A stretch of 64,000 bases of DNA, taken from CAVQEG01 sp963711465 (GTDB lineage: Bacteria > Bacteroidota > Ignavibacteria > OLB7). Made by a program: the position numbers and the translations under genes. Positions 35,947-44,974 of the stretch are shown here, piece after piece; the first letter of the stretch is position 1, and each line of letters starts with the position of its first letter. The notes beneath the pieces were generated by a model. That model was not told the origin of the DNA, did not search any database, and worked only from the letters and a program-made list of their open reading frames with translations. Location of the stretch: NCBI GenBank assembly GCA_963711465.1, contig CAVQEG010000001.1:992001-1056000 (forward strand). The letters are read 5' to 3'.

Positions 35947-37665
35947 CTACGGCCTGTACGGTTGCGGAGGACGGTGCTCGAGGTCTCCGAACGGGGTGAA
36001 GAATTCTGATGTCGAATAGCTGATGCTGGCGACGACGCCGTCAAACGTCGGACGACCGCCGTCAAGTCGGAACGGAATGTCCAGCCGGAACAGCCCGGAT
36101 GCGAATCGACTCGTCGAACTCGCGATGCGAATTCCCGGACCGATGCTCGAATGAAATTGCGCGTTGCTCAGGTGTTCGCCCTGGTTCCAGACCGCGCCGA
36201 TGTCGTAGAAGCCCGTCACGCCGACCTCGATCAGCGGCAGTGTCACGACCGGAACGAGGCGGTACTCGAGGTTGCCCACGATCCGGTTGTCCCCGATGTG
36301 GCTCAGTTGTGCGTAGCCACGAAGTCCGTCTGTCTCATCCAGAGGATTGAAGAGGTACCGCGGCCAGTTCCAGACGGTCGTCTGCGAGAGCCGCGCCGCC
36401 AGCACCCCCGGCCGAATGAGCAGCAGCCCTCCTCCCTGCGCCGTCTCGAGCGTGTACCGCGTGCGCTTCGTAGAAGGTTCGACTCCGGTGCCGGCCGCAA
36501 CGTGTCCGTAGAGGTACAGCCGGTGGTACACCAAGGCGGCGTTGGATGCTTCGGCACCGATATAGAACAGATTGTCGGTTCCCTGACCAAATGCGAACGT
36601 CCCGCCCAGGGTCACACTCCCGGCACCACCGATCGGAACGAGCTGATCGCCATTGAAATCTGCGTCCCGGAAGACGACGAATCGACGACGCACCGAGCTG
36701 ATTCCGGCGTAGATGCCCACGGTGTTGTCGAAGGCGCGCGTCAGACCCACCGGCGTGGCCGAATCGTACGGATGCGTCACGGAGTTGACGCGTACCTGCG
36801 CAGTCGTGCGAAAGACGTCGCCATTGCCCCCGGCCCGGACGCTGTACCAACCCGCCGCGTCGAAGCGACTCGTCGGCACGAGCACCTCGGCAGTCGTCGC
36901 GCCCTGATCGAAGTAAAACGGATCATCGCCGGTGAAGTATCCCGCGGTCGTAGAAAACGCGAACGGCGCGCGGTCGGCGTAGTAGGGCCTGTCGACCACG
37001 ATGCGCCCGGTCTGCTCGAGTCTGGAGTAGGCGCCACCGATCCCCGTCCGCACGAACGTTCCCGCAATGTTCGGATCGAACACCGACCCGCTGATGCGCC
37101 ACGGACGCTCGCTTGCCCCGGGAGAACTCTCCACCCCGAGACCGACGCGATCGCCCGTGCCGAACGTATTGACCTCCGCTCCGCTGACCCGGTACACCGG
37201 CTGATCGTGGTACTGGTCGAACCCGATCGTGCCCCGCAGCGACCACGCGTCGCGGGTGGTGATCCTCAGAATTGCGTACGGGTATCGATACTTCTCCTCT
37301 CCCTCGTAGGCAATCACCTGCAGGTCGACCTCCGAGTACAGCTCGGAGTTCTCGAGATTTCGCTCCAGTTCCGTGAGTTCGTGACTGTCCACGGTGTCTC
37401 CGATCTCAAAGAACACTTCGTCGCGGATCACCGACTCGTGGGTGACGACGTGGAGCGCGTTGAGCACGTCGCCCACTGTCCTGAGGATTCCATGATGGAA
37501 GTCGAATACCTCGCCGGTCGAGATCTCGATCGAGTCGAGAATGAACGGGCGGATGGTGTCACGCTGGGCCGGCTCGAGGACCGCCTGAGCCCGTGCGGTC
37601 AGGGGCATCAGAGCGAGGATCGCCGGGAGTGCCAGCAGTGGGGAGATCAACGTGAGAAATCGCAT
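35947..37665 (-). CDS. BamA/D15-family outer-membrane barrel protein
   Basis: A 572-residue exported protein. The signal peptide is about 1-27 (cleavage near TARAQA). One POTRA-like domain follows (about 75-165: VFFEIGDTVDSHELTELERNLENSELYSEV). A C-terminal beta barrel then shows alternating hydrophobic strands and the surface-antigen motif LRGYAQLSHIGDNRIVGNLEYRL (LRGY plus NLEYR). With a single POTRA domain it is smaller than BamA and may be a TamA-like or TpsB-like protein or a lineage-specific barrel. The ATG at 37665 starts the signal peptide. The neighbours are NfeD and a sensor kinase, so an envelope role is likely; the exact cargo is unknown. Confidence 0.82.
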   Translation of the reverse strand: MRFLTLISPLLALPAILALMPLTARAQAVLEPAQRDTIRPFILDSIEISTGEVFDFHHGILRTVGDVLNALHVVTHESVIRDEVFFEIGDTVDSHELTELERNLENSELYSEVDLQVIAYEGEEKYRYPYAILRITTRDAWSLRGTIGFDQYHDQPVYRVSGAEVNTFGTGDRVGLGVESSPGASERPWRISGSVFDPNIAGTFVRTGIGGAYSRLEQTGRIVVDRPYYADRAPFAFSTTAGYFTGDDPFYFDQGATTAEVLVPTSRFDAAGWYSVRAGGNGDVFRTTAQVRVNSVTHPYDSATPVGLTRAFDNTVGIYAGISSVRRRFVVFRDADFNGDQLVPIGGAGSVTLGGTFAFGQGTDNLFYIGAEASNAALVYHRLYLYGHVAAGTGVEPSTKRTRYTLETAQGGGLLLIRPGVLAARLSQTTVWNWPRYLFNPLDETDGLRGYAQLSHIGDNRIVGNLEYRLVPVVTLPLIEVGVTGFYDIGAVWNQGEHLSNAQFHSSIGPGIRIASSTSRFASGLFRLDIPFRLDGGRPTFDGVVASISYSTSEFFTPFGDLEHRPPQPYRP

Positions 37666-37759
37666 TGAAGCGGTGAATGACTGCAAGGGCGATGCCAGAA
37701 TCGCCGTCGGTCGGGTTCGCGCCCGCGCGGTGCGGATCGCTCCGGTGAGCGGCGATGGC

Positions 37760-38524
37760 TCAGGCACCCGGCGGGGCCTCCCCGCCCGAGGCTTCCGGCA
37801 GCTCGCCTGCGCCGGATGCACCGGGGCGTCCAACGACAATGCGCCGCCCGACGATGCGGCGAACGACGATCGCTTCGCCCGCCGCGATGTACTCGCCGCC
37901 GCTGATTACGTCGTAGCGCGTACCGTCGATGGTTGCAACACCGGACGGGCGCAGCATCGTCAGGGCGGATCCGCAATGGTTCAACAAATGCGTCAGGTCG
38001 TCGCTTCCCGTCAACAGCGCGGCTCCACGGGCCGATTCGGTCTGCAGCACCATCCGGCTGAACGCCGGCGATGAAGGCAGGTAGCGTACGAGCATGGCGA
38101 CGAAGACGAGCGATCCGGCGAAGGAAGCGGCAAGCGTGTAGAGTGGAATTCGCACCGATTCCATCGTGATGCCGTCGAGATTGCCCACCATCGCGAGGAA
38201 CAGACTTGCCAGCACGAGGACGATTCCCGACACACCGGTGATCCCGAAGCCCGGGATGACGAACACCTCGGCGACCAGGAGTCCGATGCCGAAGATGAAC
38301 AGACACATCTCCAGCAGCGTCGCGAGGTCGGCTTCGTACTGAACGCCGAAGAACAGCGTTATGGCCACCAGCCCGATCAGCGAGACCGTTCCGAGATGCC
38401 CCGACTTGATCGTGTAAATCAGTCCGCCGAGCCCGAGCGCGATCAGCACCCCGCTGATGTACGGCAGCGTCATCACCGAGAGGAGCGTTTCGCTCCAGAG
38501 CTGCATTGTGAACGGCACTCCCAT
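37760..38524 (-). CDS. NfeD-family membrane protein
   Basis: A 254-residue inner-membrane protein. Four to five helices lie at about 18-170 (VLIALGLGGLIYTIKSGHLG, LVAEVFVIPGFGITGVSGIV). A C-terminal OB-fold-like beta domain (about 175-240: GSALTMLRPSGVATIDGTRY and AAGEAIVVRRIVG) matches the NfeD domain. The N-terminal ClpP-like protease domain of long NfeD proteins is absent. NfeD proteins usually pair with SPFH/flotillin proteins, but none is encoded here. GGAGG 8 nt before the ATG at 38524 supports that start over one 12 codons earlier. The basic/Gly/Pro tail is variable. Confidence 0.85.
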   Translation of the reverse strand: MGVPFTMQLWSETLLSVMTLPYISGVLIALGLGGLIYTIKSGHLGTVSLIGLVAITLFFGVQYEADLATLLEMCLFIFGIGLLVAEVFVIPGFGITGVSGIVLVLASLFLAMVGNLDGITMESVRIPLYTLAASFAGSLVFVAMLVRYLPSSPAFSRMVLQTESARGAALLTGSDDLTHLLNHCGSALTMLRPSGVATIDGTRYDVISGGEYIAAGEAIVVRRIVGRRIVVGRPGASGAGELPEASGGEAPPGA

Positions 38525-38589
38525 GGTCGATTCCTCCAGCGGTTCCCGGTCGCCGGACATCGTGGCCGGACAACCGGAAATGCGCGCGG

Positions 38590-40836
38590 CTACACGTACG
38601 CCTGCGTTCGAAGCGCTTCGAGTTCCTCCAGACGGCCACGCAACCTGGCAAGCCGCTCTTCGGCGGCCGCCTGCTCGGCAATCACCGTCTGCTCCTGTTT
38701 CGAGAGGTCGTGGATTTCATACTGGCGAGCCGCCAGCCGACGCTCCACCGATTCGACATCCTCCCGCATCGCCGCATGTTCGTTCCGACGGCTCTTCATG
38801 TACAGGATTCGTCCGAGCATCAGCGAAAAGATCATCGCGAAGAGGAGCAGCATTCCGAGCGACGCGGTCCGCACCAGGTCGATCGTCGGCTGCTGCGATG
38901 GAAGCACGTCGGCGAACAGCGTCAGCAGGAAGAACACGATCATGAAGAAGAAGCTGGCGCGTGCAACCATCACCTCACGATCGGACAGGTGACGAGTGAA
39001 GCGTCGCCTGGCCCGATTGAGTTCCGATTCCGTAGAGGCGACGCCCCTGCGCAGCGTGCGCTGAAGCTCGAGCTTCATGGCACGCTCGGCCGTGAGTTCG
39101 CGGCCGCGGCTGTCCAGCGCTTCGATTTCCGAGGCGACACGCGCCGCCTCGGCGCTGAGCTCCGCCACCCGCTCGTTCCAGATCGCATGCACCCGCTCGA
39201 GCGTCCGCTGGTAGTCGTCGGCGTCGGCACTTCGGTTGTACCGCCGTAGACGCCGCGCTGCCTCGTCAGTGAGCGACAGTCCACCGGGAAGCGTCACGAA
39301 CAGGTCGGGGGCCTTGGCAATGACGTCGAAGACGAGGTGCGCTTCGCCGCCGAAGAATGCCCGGATGGCGGCGTCGTCGAATCGGGCGAAGTAGGCGAGA
39401 CGTCGGATCAGATGCCGTTCGTGCGGACCGAAGCGGCCCAGCAGGTCATGAGCGCCATAGAAGGCATCGGCGGCCTCGCCGAATCGCAGAGCGGTCTCCT
39501 CGCTCCCCTGCTCGGTGGAGCGACGTAGCGCCTGGCGGATGATCTCGTGCAGTTCAAATTTTCCCGGCCGATCTGGACTCGGTCGGGCCAGTTCGCTCGA
39601 CGCGCGAAGGTAGTCGAAGGCGGCCTGAGCATGCTCGCCGACGGCCGGGAAGCAGCGAAGCGCATCGGCATCGAACCAGTCGAGAAAGGCCGCTGCGCGA
39701 ATCCACTCACGCTGCTCGGACGTCTTGTACCAGAAGATCCGCTGCTCGGCAAGTGACGCCAGCACTGTCGGACCCGCCCCCTCCTCCTCCGCCTGCGCGG
39801 TATCCACCCAAAGCGCCGCGAGGTATGGCAATCGGCGAGTCTGCTCGGTAACCCGACCAAGTTCTCGCGACGCATCAAAGCCGCTTCGCTCGAGGTACTC
39901 AGCCAGTTCTCCATCGGTGAACACGCCGAGGCGCAGTTCGGTGAGCCGGTCGCGGTAGCGGTCCCATCGCCGCTCAGCATCGGTGAGACTCAACCGCTCG
40001 CGTCCGGCGATCACGATCCGGATGTCGAAAAAGTCGCGCAGATGGACCGTGTCACCGACCAACGGAGTGCGGTAGTGCTGAAAGTCGCCGAATCGCTTCT
40101 CGGCGACGTATGGAAGCAGCGACTCGAGAAGCCATGGGTTGACCAGGTCGGAAATCTTCTCGTAGGTATCGATCAGCAGCACCACGCGTCTGGGAGCGTC
40201 GCCGGAGTCGAGGTAGGATTCCAGCGACGGCCGCTCCTCGCCGACAGGGTAGAACGCGTTCATCATGTCGACGAGAAACGCCTCGGTCAGCACCGTTGGT
40301 GCATCCAGGCGCAGTCGCTGATCCTCGGGGTCATCGGGCAGACCAGGCTGTGCATCCAGCGATGACGCCCGAGCGGTGGCCTCCGCGCCGTCGGCATCGC
40401 CCCGGGCATCGGCCGCCTCACCGTTGGTCGAACCTCCGCGGGCCACCGCACTGTTCCGCCTTCCGCTAACGTGGATCGACTCGAGCACCGGCGCGCGTTC
40501 GGCCTCGGTCCGACCCAGCAGCTGCAGGTACCGCCGTCGGCGACGCTCGGTTTGCGTCGGAGTGAACCGGGCGAAGCGGTCATCGACGGCGGTGAATCCG
40601 GTCGCCAACTGAAAGATGAATTCGGGGATTGACGCTGCTGAAATGTCCTCGTTGGTGGCGAACATCGCGTCGACTCGACGCTCCTCTCGCAGCACGGTCG
40701 CGATGCGACGCAGCAAGGTGCTCTTGCCGGCGCCGAAGAGTCCGTGCAGATCGACGACGAGCGCACCGCCGTTGTCCGGCGCGGCGCTGAGCAGCGTGTC
40801 GATCCGGGCAATCTCATCGGTGCGACCTACGAACAT
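38590..40836 (-). CDS. Membrane-anchored STAND-like P-loop ATPase with coiled coils
   Basis: A 748-residue protein I cannot assign to a named family. The N-terminus MFVGRTDEIARIDTLL is the usual entry to STAND/AAA modules. Walker A is GLFGAGKST (32-40), Walker B VVLLIDTYE (218-226), and the sensor-like strand IVIAGRER (274-281) stands where STAND NTPases have hhhTsR. A low-complexity insert (Gly/Ala/Asp-rich, 133-170) separates the motifs. Helical winged-helix-like segments cover about 360-440. A coiled coil (about 545-615), two membrane helices (628-646, 658-676) and a final cytoplasmic coiled coil (685-745) follow. The ATG at 40836 is chosen because VGRTDE is the canonical module start. It lies between a GT-C-like gene and nfeD, 65 bp from the latter. 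Signalling or scaffold ATPase is an inference. Confidence 0.75.
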   Translation of the reverse strand: MFVGRTDEIARIDTLLSAAPDNGGALVVDLHGLFGAGKSTLLRRIATVLREERRVDAMFATNEDISAASIPEFIFQLATGFTAVDDRFARFTPTQTERRRRRYLQLLGRTEAERAPVLESIHVSGRRNSAVARGGSTNGEAADARGDADGAEATARASSLDAQPGLPDDPEDQRLRLDAPTVLTEAFLVDMMNAFYPVGEERPSLESYLDSGDAPRRVVLLIDTYEKISDLVNPWLLESLLPYVAEKRFGDFQHYRTPLVGDTVHLRDFFDIRIVIAGRERLSLTDAERRWDRYRDRLTELRLGVFTDGELAEYLERSGFDASRELGRVTEQTRRLPYLAALWVDTAQAEEEGAGPTVLASLAEQRIFWYKTSEQREWIRAAAFLDWFDADALRCFPAVGEHAQAAFDYLRASSELARPSPDRPGKFELHEIIRQALRRSTEQGSEETALRFGEAADAFYGAHDLLGRFGPHERHLIRRLAYFARFDDAAIRAFFGGEAHLVFDVIAKAPDLFVTLPGGLSLTDEAARRLRRYNRSADADDYQRTLERVHAIWNERVAELSAEAARVASEIEALDSRGRELTAERAMKLELQRTLRRGVASTESELNRARRRFTRHLSDREVMVARASFFFMIVFFLLTLFADVLPSQQPTIDLVRTASLGMLLLFAMIFSLMLGRILYMKSRRNEHAAMREDVESVERRLAARQYEIHDLSKQEQTVIAEQAAAEERLARLRGRLEELEALRTQAYV

Positions 40837-40912
40837 CGGATGTGCGGGACGTGAATCTGTGGATCCGTCTGGTGTTCCGTCGGGCAGGATCGGGTCCGAC
40901 CGTCGCCGGCAG

Positions 40913-42589
40913 TCAGGGAGCGATGCGCTTCCAGACGACGAATCCGTCGTTGAGCGTGTCGCTCGGCCGGTACTTCGCCCGGACCCGTGCATCGGCAAAG
41001 ATAGCCCCCGTAAGCGAACTCCAGTCGATGATGTAGTCGAATCCGGACGTGTCCACGTACCGGCCGATCGTTCCGTGTTGCAGCGCACGCAGCGCCTCGA
41101 GGTTCACCTTGCCGTCGAGGTCGACCACGCGGTCGGGATAGAAGAATCCGGTGGTGCCGGCCTGGAACATGCCGATTCGGTCTCCGGCAGCAGTATGCGT
41201 TCCGATCCATGTGGCCACCGGCGCGTAGAAATTGCCCGCCACCCCCTGCCGACCGAAGTTCCGGGAAAACGCAGCGCCGCCGATCGCCATGAGCAGGAAC
41301 AGCGTGCAGGCGACACTCGACCGCACCACGCGAGGATTCCCCTCGCTGCACCACAGCTCCACCGCGACGGCCGCAACGGCAAGGACGACGAACAGTCGAA
41401 CGGTTACCAGGTATCGGAACTGGAAGTGGGGTGCACCGAAGAAGAATGAGTAATACACCAGCAGCGCCAGGGTGAAGATCCCGAGCGGCACCGCCGGACG
41501 GAGCTTCCACGTCCTTCCGATCCGACGGGCGACGTCCACGGCTCCGATCCGAAGGACCGGAACGACGAGGACAATCACCGCCGCTGTTGCGGCGAGGATC
41601 GCTCCGGCGAACATGGTGAGGGTGTTCGCCGAGGCGAACGGTGCATGCACCACGACGAGCATTGCATCGGAGAGCACCCGAAGCGTCGCAAGGACGTTTG
41701 GCCAGGTTGCCGCCGTGATCATCGCCTGCGCCTGACCACTGGTCGGAACGAGACTCCCGAAGTGCGTGTAGTTGAACACCCACCACGGCAGGGTAACGAC
41801 GAAGCCGATCGCACCGAAGACCGCGCTCTCGGCCAACGCCTTGAGAATTCCTCCTGCTGCACCCTCCTGGAGCGTTGCCCGCGCTCGAGACCGGCGGCGT
41901 CCCACGTGCCACAGGCAGAGTATCGGAACGAACACCGCGGAATCGATGCGACCGAGGACCGCGAGCCCGAGCAGGGCTCCGAGCAGCGCCAGCCGTTTCG
42001 GAGGAACGATCGCTGCCGGCGCAACGAACTTCGCGTAGTAGCCGGCTGAGACGAAGAGCAGCCCGATCGAGAGACTCGTTTCGAGCCCGTTCATCATGGC
42101 GGTGCTCAGCGAGTAATTCCACAGCACCAGTGCGACGACGGTCCAGTAGTACAGTCGCCTGCGAACGTGATCCGGCGGCAGACACGATGCGAACCAGGCA
42201 ATGGCAAGCGCTGCGAACACGTAGAGAGCGGCCTGGAACATTGTTACGAGGCGAAGCGCGAGGGTGGTGTCATCACCCGCTGCCGCGAAAATGGGAGCGG
42301 TGAGAAGACAGATCAGCGGCTGTACGCCGTTGGTCGGCGTATGTCCGTCGACGGTGAAGCCGTGTCCAGCCGCAATCGACCGGGCGACGCTCAGCTCGTA
42401 GAAGCCATCTTCGGTCAGCGGGCGTGAACGGAAATTTTCGTCAGGGCGGCACCACAGCGCCGCGAAGTACACGACGGCGCCGAGTGAGAGGAGACTGAGG
42501 ACGACAACGGCCCAACGAGTCGCGCCGGCGAGCGGTGTCCGATCGATCGGACGCGCTGCCGGCGCGGCAATGGCTTCGAATTGGTTCAC
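40913..42589 (-). CDS. GT-C-like polytopic membrane glycosyltransferase
   Basis: A 558-residue protein with about 10-12 membrane helices. The first periplasmic loop after TM1 has RPLTEDGFYELSVARSIAAGHGFTVDGHTPTNGVQPL. The acidic pair in TEDGFYE sits where GT-C (GT39/PMT/ArnT-like) enzymes carry the catalytic aspartate. The C-terminal soluble domain (about 440-558) has GTHTAAGDRIGMFQAGTTGFF. Such proteins move a sugar from polyprenyl-phosphate to lipids, glycans or proteins on the outer face of the inner membrane. The start is GTG at 42589. The DPM1-like gene in the left-hand locus could supply a polyprenyl donor, but that link is speculative. Confidence 0.75.
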   Translation of the reverse strand: MNQFEAIAAPAARPIDRTPLAGATRWAVVVLSLLSLGAVVYFAALWCRPDENFRSRPLTEDGFYELSVARSIAAGHGFTVDGHTPTNGVQPLICLLTAPIFAAAGDDTTLALRLVTMFQAALYVFAALAIAWFASCLPPDHVRRRLYYWTVVALVLWNYSLSTAMMNGLETSLSIGLLFVSAGYYAKFVAPAAIVPPKRLALLGALLGLAVLGRIDSAVFVPILCLWHVGRRRSRARATLQEGAAGGILKALAESAVFGAIGFVVTLPWWVFNYTHFGSLVPTSGQAQAMITAATWPNVLATLRVLSDAMLVVVHAPFASANTLTMFAGAILAATAAVIVLVVPVLRIGAVDVARRIGRTWKLRPAVPLGIFTLALLVYYSFFFGAPHFQFRYLVTVRLFVVLAVAAVAVELWCSEGNPRVVRSSVACTLFLLMAIGGAAFSRNFGRQGVAGNFYAPVATWIGTHTAAGDRIGMFQAGTTGFFYPDRVVDLDGKVNLEALRALQHGTIGRYVDTSGFDYIIDWSSLTGAIFADARVRAKYRPSDTLNDGFVVWKRIAP

Positions 42590-42613
42590 GAACGACGCGG
42601 TTCCGAATTACGA

Positions 42614-44008
42614 TTACGCCTGGAAGTCGTAGCCGAGCACCTGAATCATCACACGACGATTGAGCTGTCTGCCCGCGACCGTGGAGTTCGGAGCAATCGG
42701 TTGTGATTCTCCATACCCCTTCGCCTCGAGCCGACCTCCGGCGATTCCATGGTCAACCAGATAAGCACGCACCGATTTGGCACGATCGTCCGACAACTGG
42801 AGGTTGTGCTCCTCGCTTCCGTCGCTGTCGGTATGGCCCTGGATCTCGATTCGCATGGACGGATGCTTCTTCAGCAACGCGACGAGCTTGTCGAGGCTGC
42901 CTTCGGAGTCCTCCCTGAGCGATGCCTTGTCGACATCGAAGTAGACGTCTTCGAGTCGGATGAGCGAACCGGTCGAAGGACCGCCGTCGGGAAGCGACGC
43001 ATCCTCTGCCACCACGGTACCGCTGGAGTCGTCGTCCTCCTCGTAGGCACCCGGTCGGAAGCGCTTCGGCATGACGAACTGCCAGATGTCGCTGCGCCCG
43101 TATCCGCGGGTCGAGGTCTCGTGCCAGCTCGAAAGATAGCAGGTGTCGGCCTGGGCGGAAAGATTGATGTAGAAGTCGGCGCTCGGCGTGTTGATCGGAT
43201 ACGGGAGTTTCTCGGGCGTCGACCACTTCTGCCAGGTGTCATCCAGTCGACGGGTGACGAAGATGTCGTGGTAGCCGTGATCGGCGCCGAACCCCGTGGT
43301 CGGAAAGTAGATCGTCCTGTCGTCGAACCCGATAAACGGGGCGATCTCGTCGCCGTCGGTGCTGAGCGCGGCGATCCGCTGCGGTGCGGAGAACGAGTAC
43401 TTGCCGGTGCGGAATGAGACGTACAGATCGTGCCCTCCCTGCGAGTCCTTCCGCTTCAACGACAGGATCAACACGTTCTCATCATTGGAGACCGCCATGG
43501 TGGCGATCGTCGTGTCGTTGTAGTAGTCCTCGATCTCCAGCGGAACCGGATAGCCCCAGGTGCCGTCGGAAGACAGCTCGCTGACGCTGAATCCCTTCGA
43601 TCGCGTCCCGTCGGGATTGTACCGATTCTGCAGGTAGAGGCGGGTGAACTGATTGTTGACGGCCCTGACGCCGTCGTACCCTTCGGTGTTGAGCGGTCCC
43701 TGCATGTGGATCGCCTTCGACCACGTCCCGTCCTTGAGACGAACCGAGTACCAGATGTCCTCGTCGTCCGGACGCTTCGACGCGCCGACATTGTCGGGAT
43801 GACCCTTTCGGGTGAAGAACAGGACCTGACCATCGGATGTGATGATCGGTTGAAGCTCGCTGTACTCGGAGTTGATCGCCGGACCGAGATTCTCACGTTG
43901 GTTGCGGGTCGAGACCGGAACGGGATTGCCGACCTGCGCATGTACCGACGGGGCTGCTGCCAGAAGCGATGCTCCGAGTAGTCCGTAGACTATTCCTCGT
44001 TGAATCAC
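42614..44008 (-). CDS. OmpA-domain outer-membrane protein with PD40 beta-propeller
   Basis: A 464-residue exported protein. The signal peptide is about 1-25 (GLLGASLLAAAPSVHAQ). PD40/WD40-like propeller repeats follow (SELQPIITSDGQVLFFTRKG, FIGFDDRTIYFPTTGFG). An OmpA C-terminal peptidoglycan-binding domain covers about 355-464 (IRLEDVYFDVDKASLREDSE, IQGHTDSDGSEEHNLQLSDDR and KGYGESQP). This combination is common in Bacteroidota. The start is decided by the ribosome site: AGGAGG lies 7 nt before GTG at 44008, directly before the signal peptide. An upstream in-frame ATG would add a hydrophilic stretch before the signal sequence. It probably anchors an outer-membrane assembly to the cell wall. 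Confidence 0.9.
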   Translation of the reverse strand: MIQRGIVYGLLGASLLAAAPSVHAQVGNPVPVSTRNQRENLGPAINSEYSELQPIITSDGQVLFFTRKGHPDNVGASKRPDDEDIWYSVRLKDGTWSKAIHMQGPLNTEGYDGVRAVNNQFTRLYLQNRYNPDGTRSKGFSVSELSSDGTWGYPVPLEIEDYYNDTTIATMAVSNDENVLILSLKRKDSQGGHDLYVSFRTGKYSFSAPQRIAALSTDGDEIAPFIGFDDRTIYFPTTGFGADHGYHDIFVTRRLDDTWQKWSTPEKLPYPINTPSADFYINLSAQADTCYLSSWHETSTRGYGRSDIWQFVMPKRFRPGAYEEDDDSSGTVVAEDASLPDGGPSTGSLIRLEDVYFDVDKASLREDSEGSLDKLVALLKKHPSMRIEIQGHTDSDGSEEHNLQLSDDRAKSVRAYLVDHGIAGGRLEAKGYGESQPIAPNSTVAGRQLNRRVMIQVLGYDFQA

Positions 44009-44245
44009 TGGACCTCCTCCTGGCCACTTGGGACAGTTGAGAATGGGTAGACGTACCGGACGTGTCGTCGCCGGTCTGCCTGAAGACTTTGCGGTCGCTG
44101 AGTTGCGTGTCGTGTTCTGGTGTTGGACTGGACCGAACAAGTCGCTCCCACCCATGGACCTGATTGAGTGAAAGCGAGCCGGAAGATACGGCCGGCAACC
44201 GGAAATGCAAAAAGTCCCTACATGAAAATCGCTGACGAAGCGGCC

Positions 44246-44941
44246 TCAGTCCGTGCCGCCGACGACCCGGAACGGCAATCGGCTCGAGAGCCGCCGCGCC
44301 AGTTCGTCGTAGGTGTCCGCGGGCACGCGTGGGTCGCCTACTTCAAAGTCGATCTGCCCGCTGGCCATCACACGACTGCGAGTCGGATCGAGCAGTCGAT
44401 ACTCAAGCGAGACGTGTTCGGTCCCTCGACCGGGCCCCGAGGGACGCATGTTGTCAACGTGCATCGACGGGATTGCGATGATGAATTCGACCTTCGCCAC
44501 ACGTGCGGCCGATTGAAGCGCCGACCAGTTGACGGGCTTCTGGACATCGACCTCCATCACCGGCGCGGCGGCCGATGCAGGTACGTCGCTGTAGAGCACT
44601 ACCGAATTTGAATCCAGACGCTCGTCGAGCGCCGGTGCCAGCAGACGGCGAATTTCATCATGAAACATCCCATTGGCTCCCGAGGCGGCCACGCCTCGTG
44701 ACCACGCGTAGTCGCTCGGATTTGCAAGCGCCATGTCCGCTCCCTCCGGAATCACAATCGCCACAGGCCGACCGTCGATCATGGCGTCGGTATAGCCCTC
44801 GACCGCCGTACGGGCCGAACTTCCGCAACCCATGAGCACTACGACCAGCAGCAGTGGCGCCGCAGCGGCAAGCATCGTGCGGAACAGACCGCGAGCGCCA
44901 ACCCGCAGGTCTCGGGTGGCGAAGGAAGTGATGGAGCTCAT
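44246..44941 (-). CDS. Lipoprotein of unknown function
   Basis: A 231-residue predicted lipoprotein. A basic N-terminus and hydrophobic stretch (AAAAPLLLVVVLMGCGSS) end in a lipobox MGC with Cys at about 39. M23 is an alternative start that shortens the n-region. The mature part has AVEGYTDAMIDGRPVAIVIP, LLAPALDERLDSNSVVLYSD and VKVEF-like strands (AARVAKVEFIIAIPS), and resembles small envelope lipoproteins with an alpha/beta fold, but no named family is recognised. It lies 33 bp downstream of the alternative glmU gene and upstream of the OmpA/PD40 gene, all on one strand. The 237 bp between it and the OmpA gene hold only a weak TATCTTCC element. Confidence 0.75.
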   Translation of the reverse strand: MSSITSFATRDLRVGARGLFRTMLAAAAPLLLVVVLMGCGSSARTAVEGYTDAMIDGRPVAIVIPEGADMALANPSDYAWSRGVAASGANGMFHDEIRRLLAPALDERLDSNSVVLYSDVPASAAAPVMEVDVQKPVNWSALQSAARVAKVEFIIAIPSMHVDNMRPSGPGRGTEHVSLEYRLLDPTRSRVMASGQIDFEVGDPRVPADTYDELARRLSSRLPFRVVGGTD

Positions 44942-44974
44942 CTGGATGGGTTTGGATGTGAACGGGGAGGGAAT

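Noticed and set aside
38590..40836. Interpretation of the STAND-like ATPase as a proven antiphage defence gene
   Set aside because: No effector domain or defence neighbours; the context is envelope and signalling genes, so only the architecture is reported.
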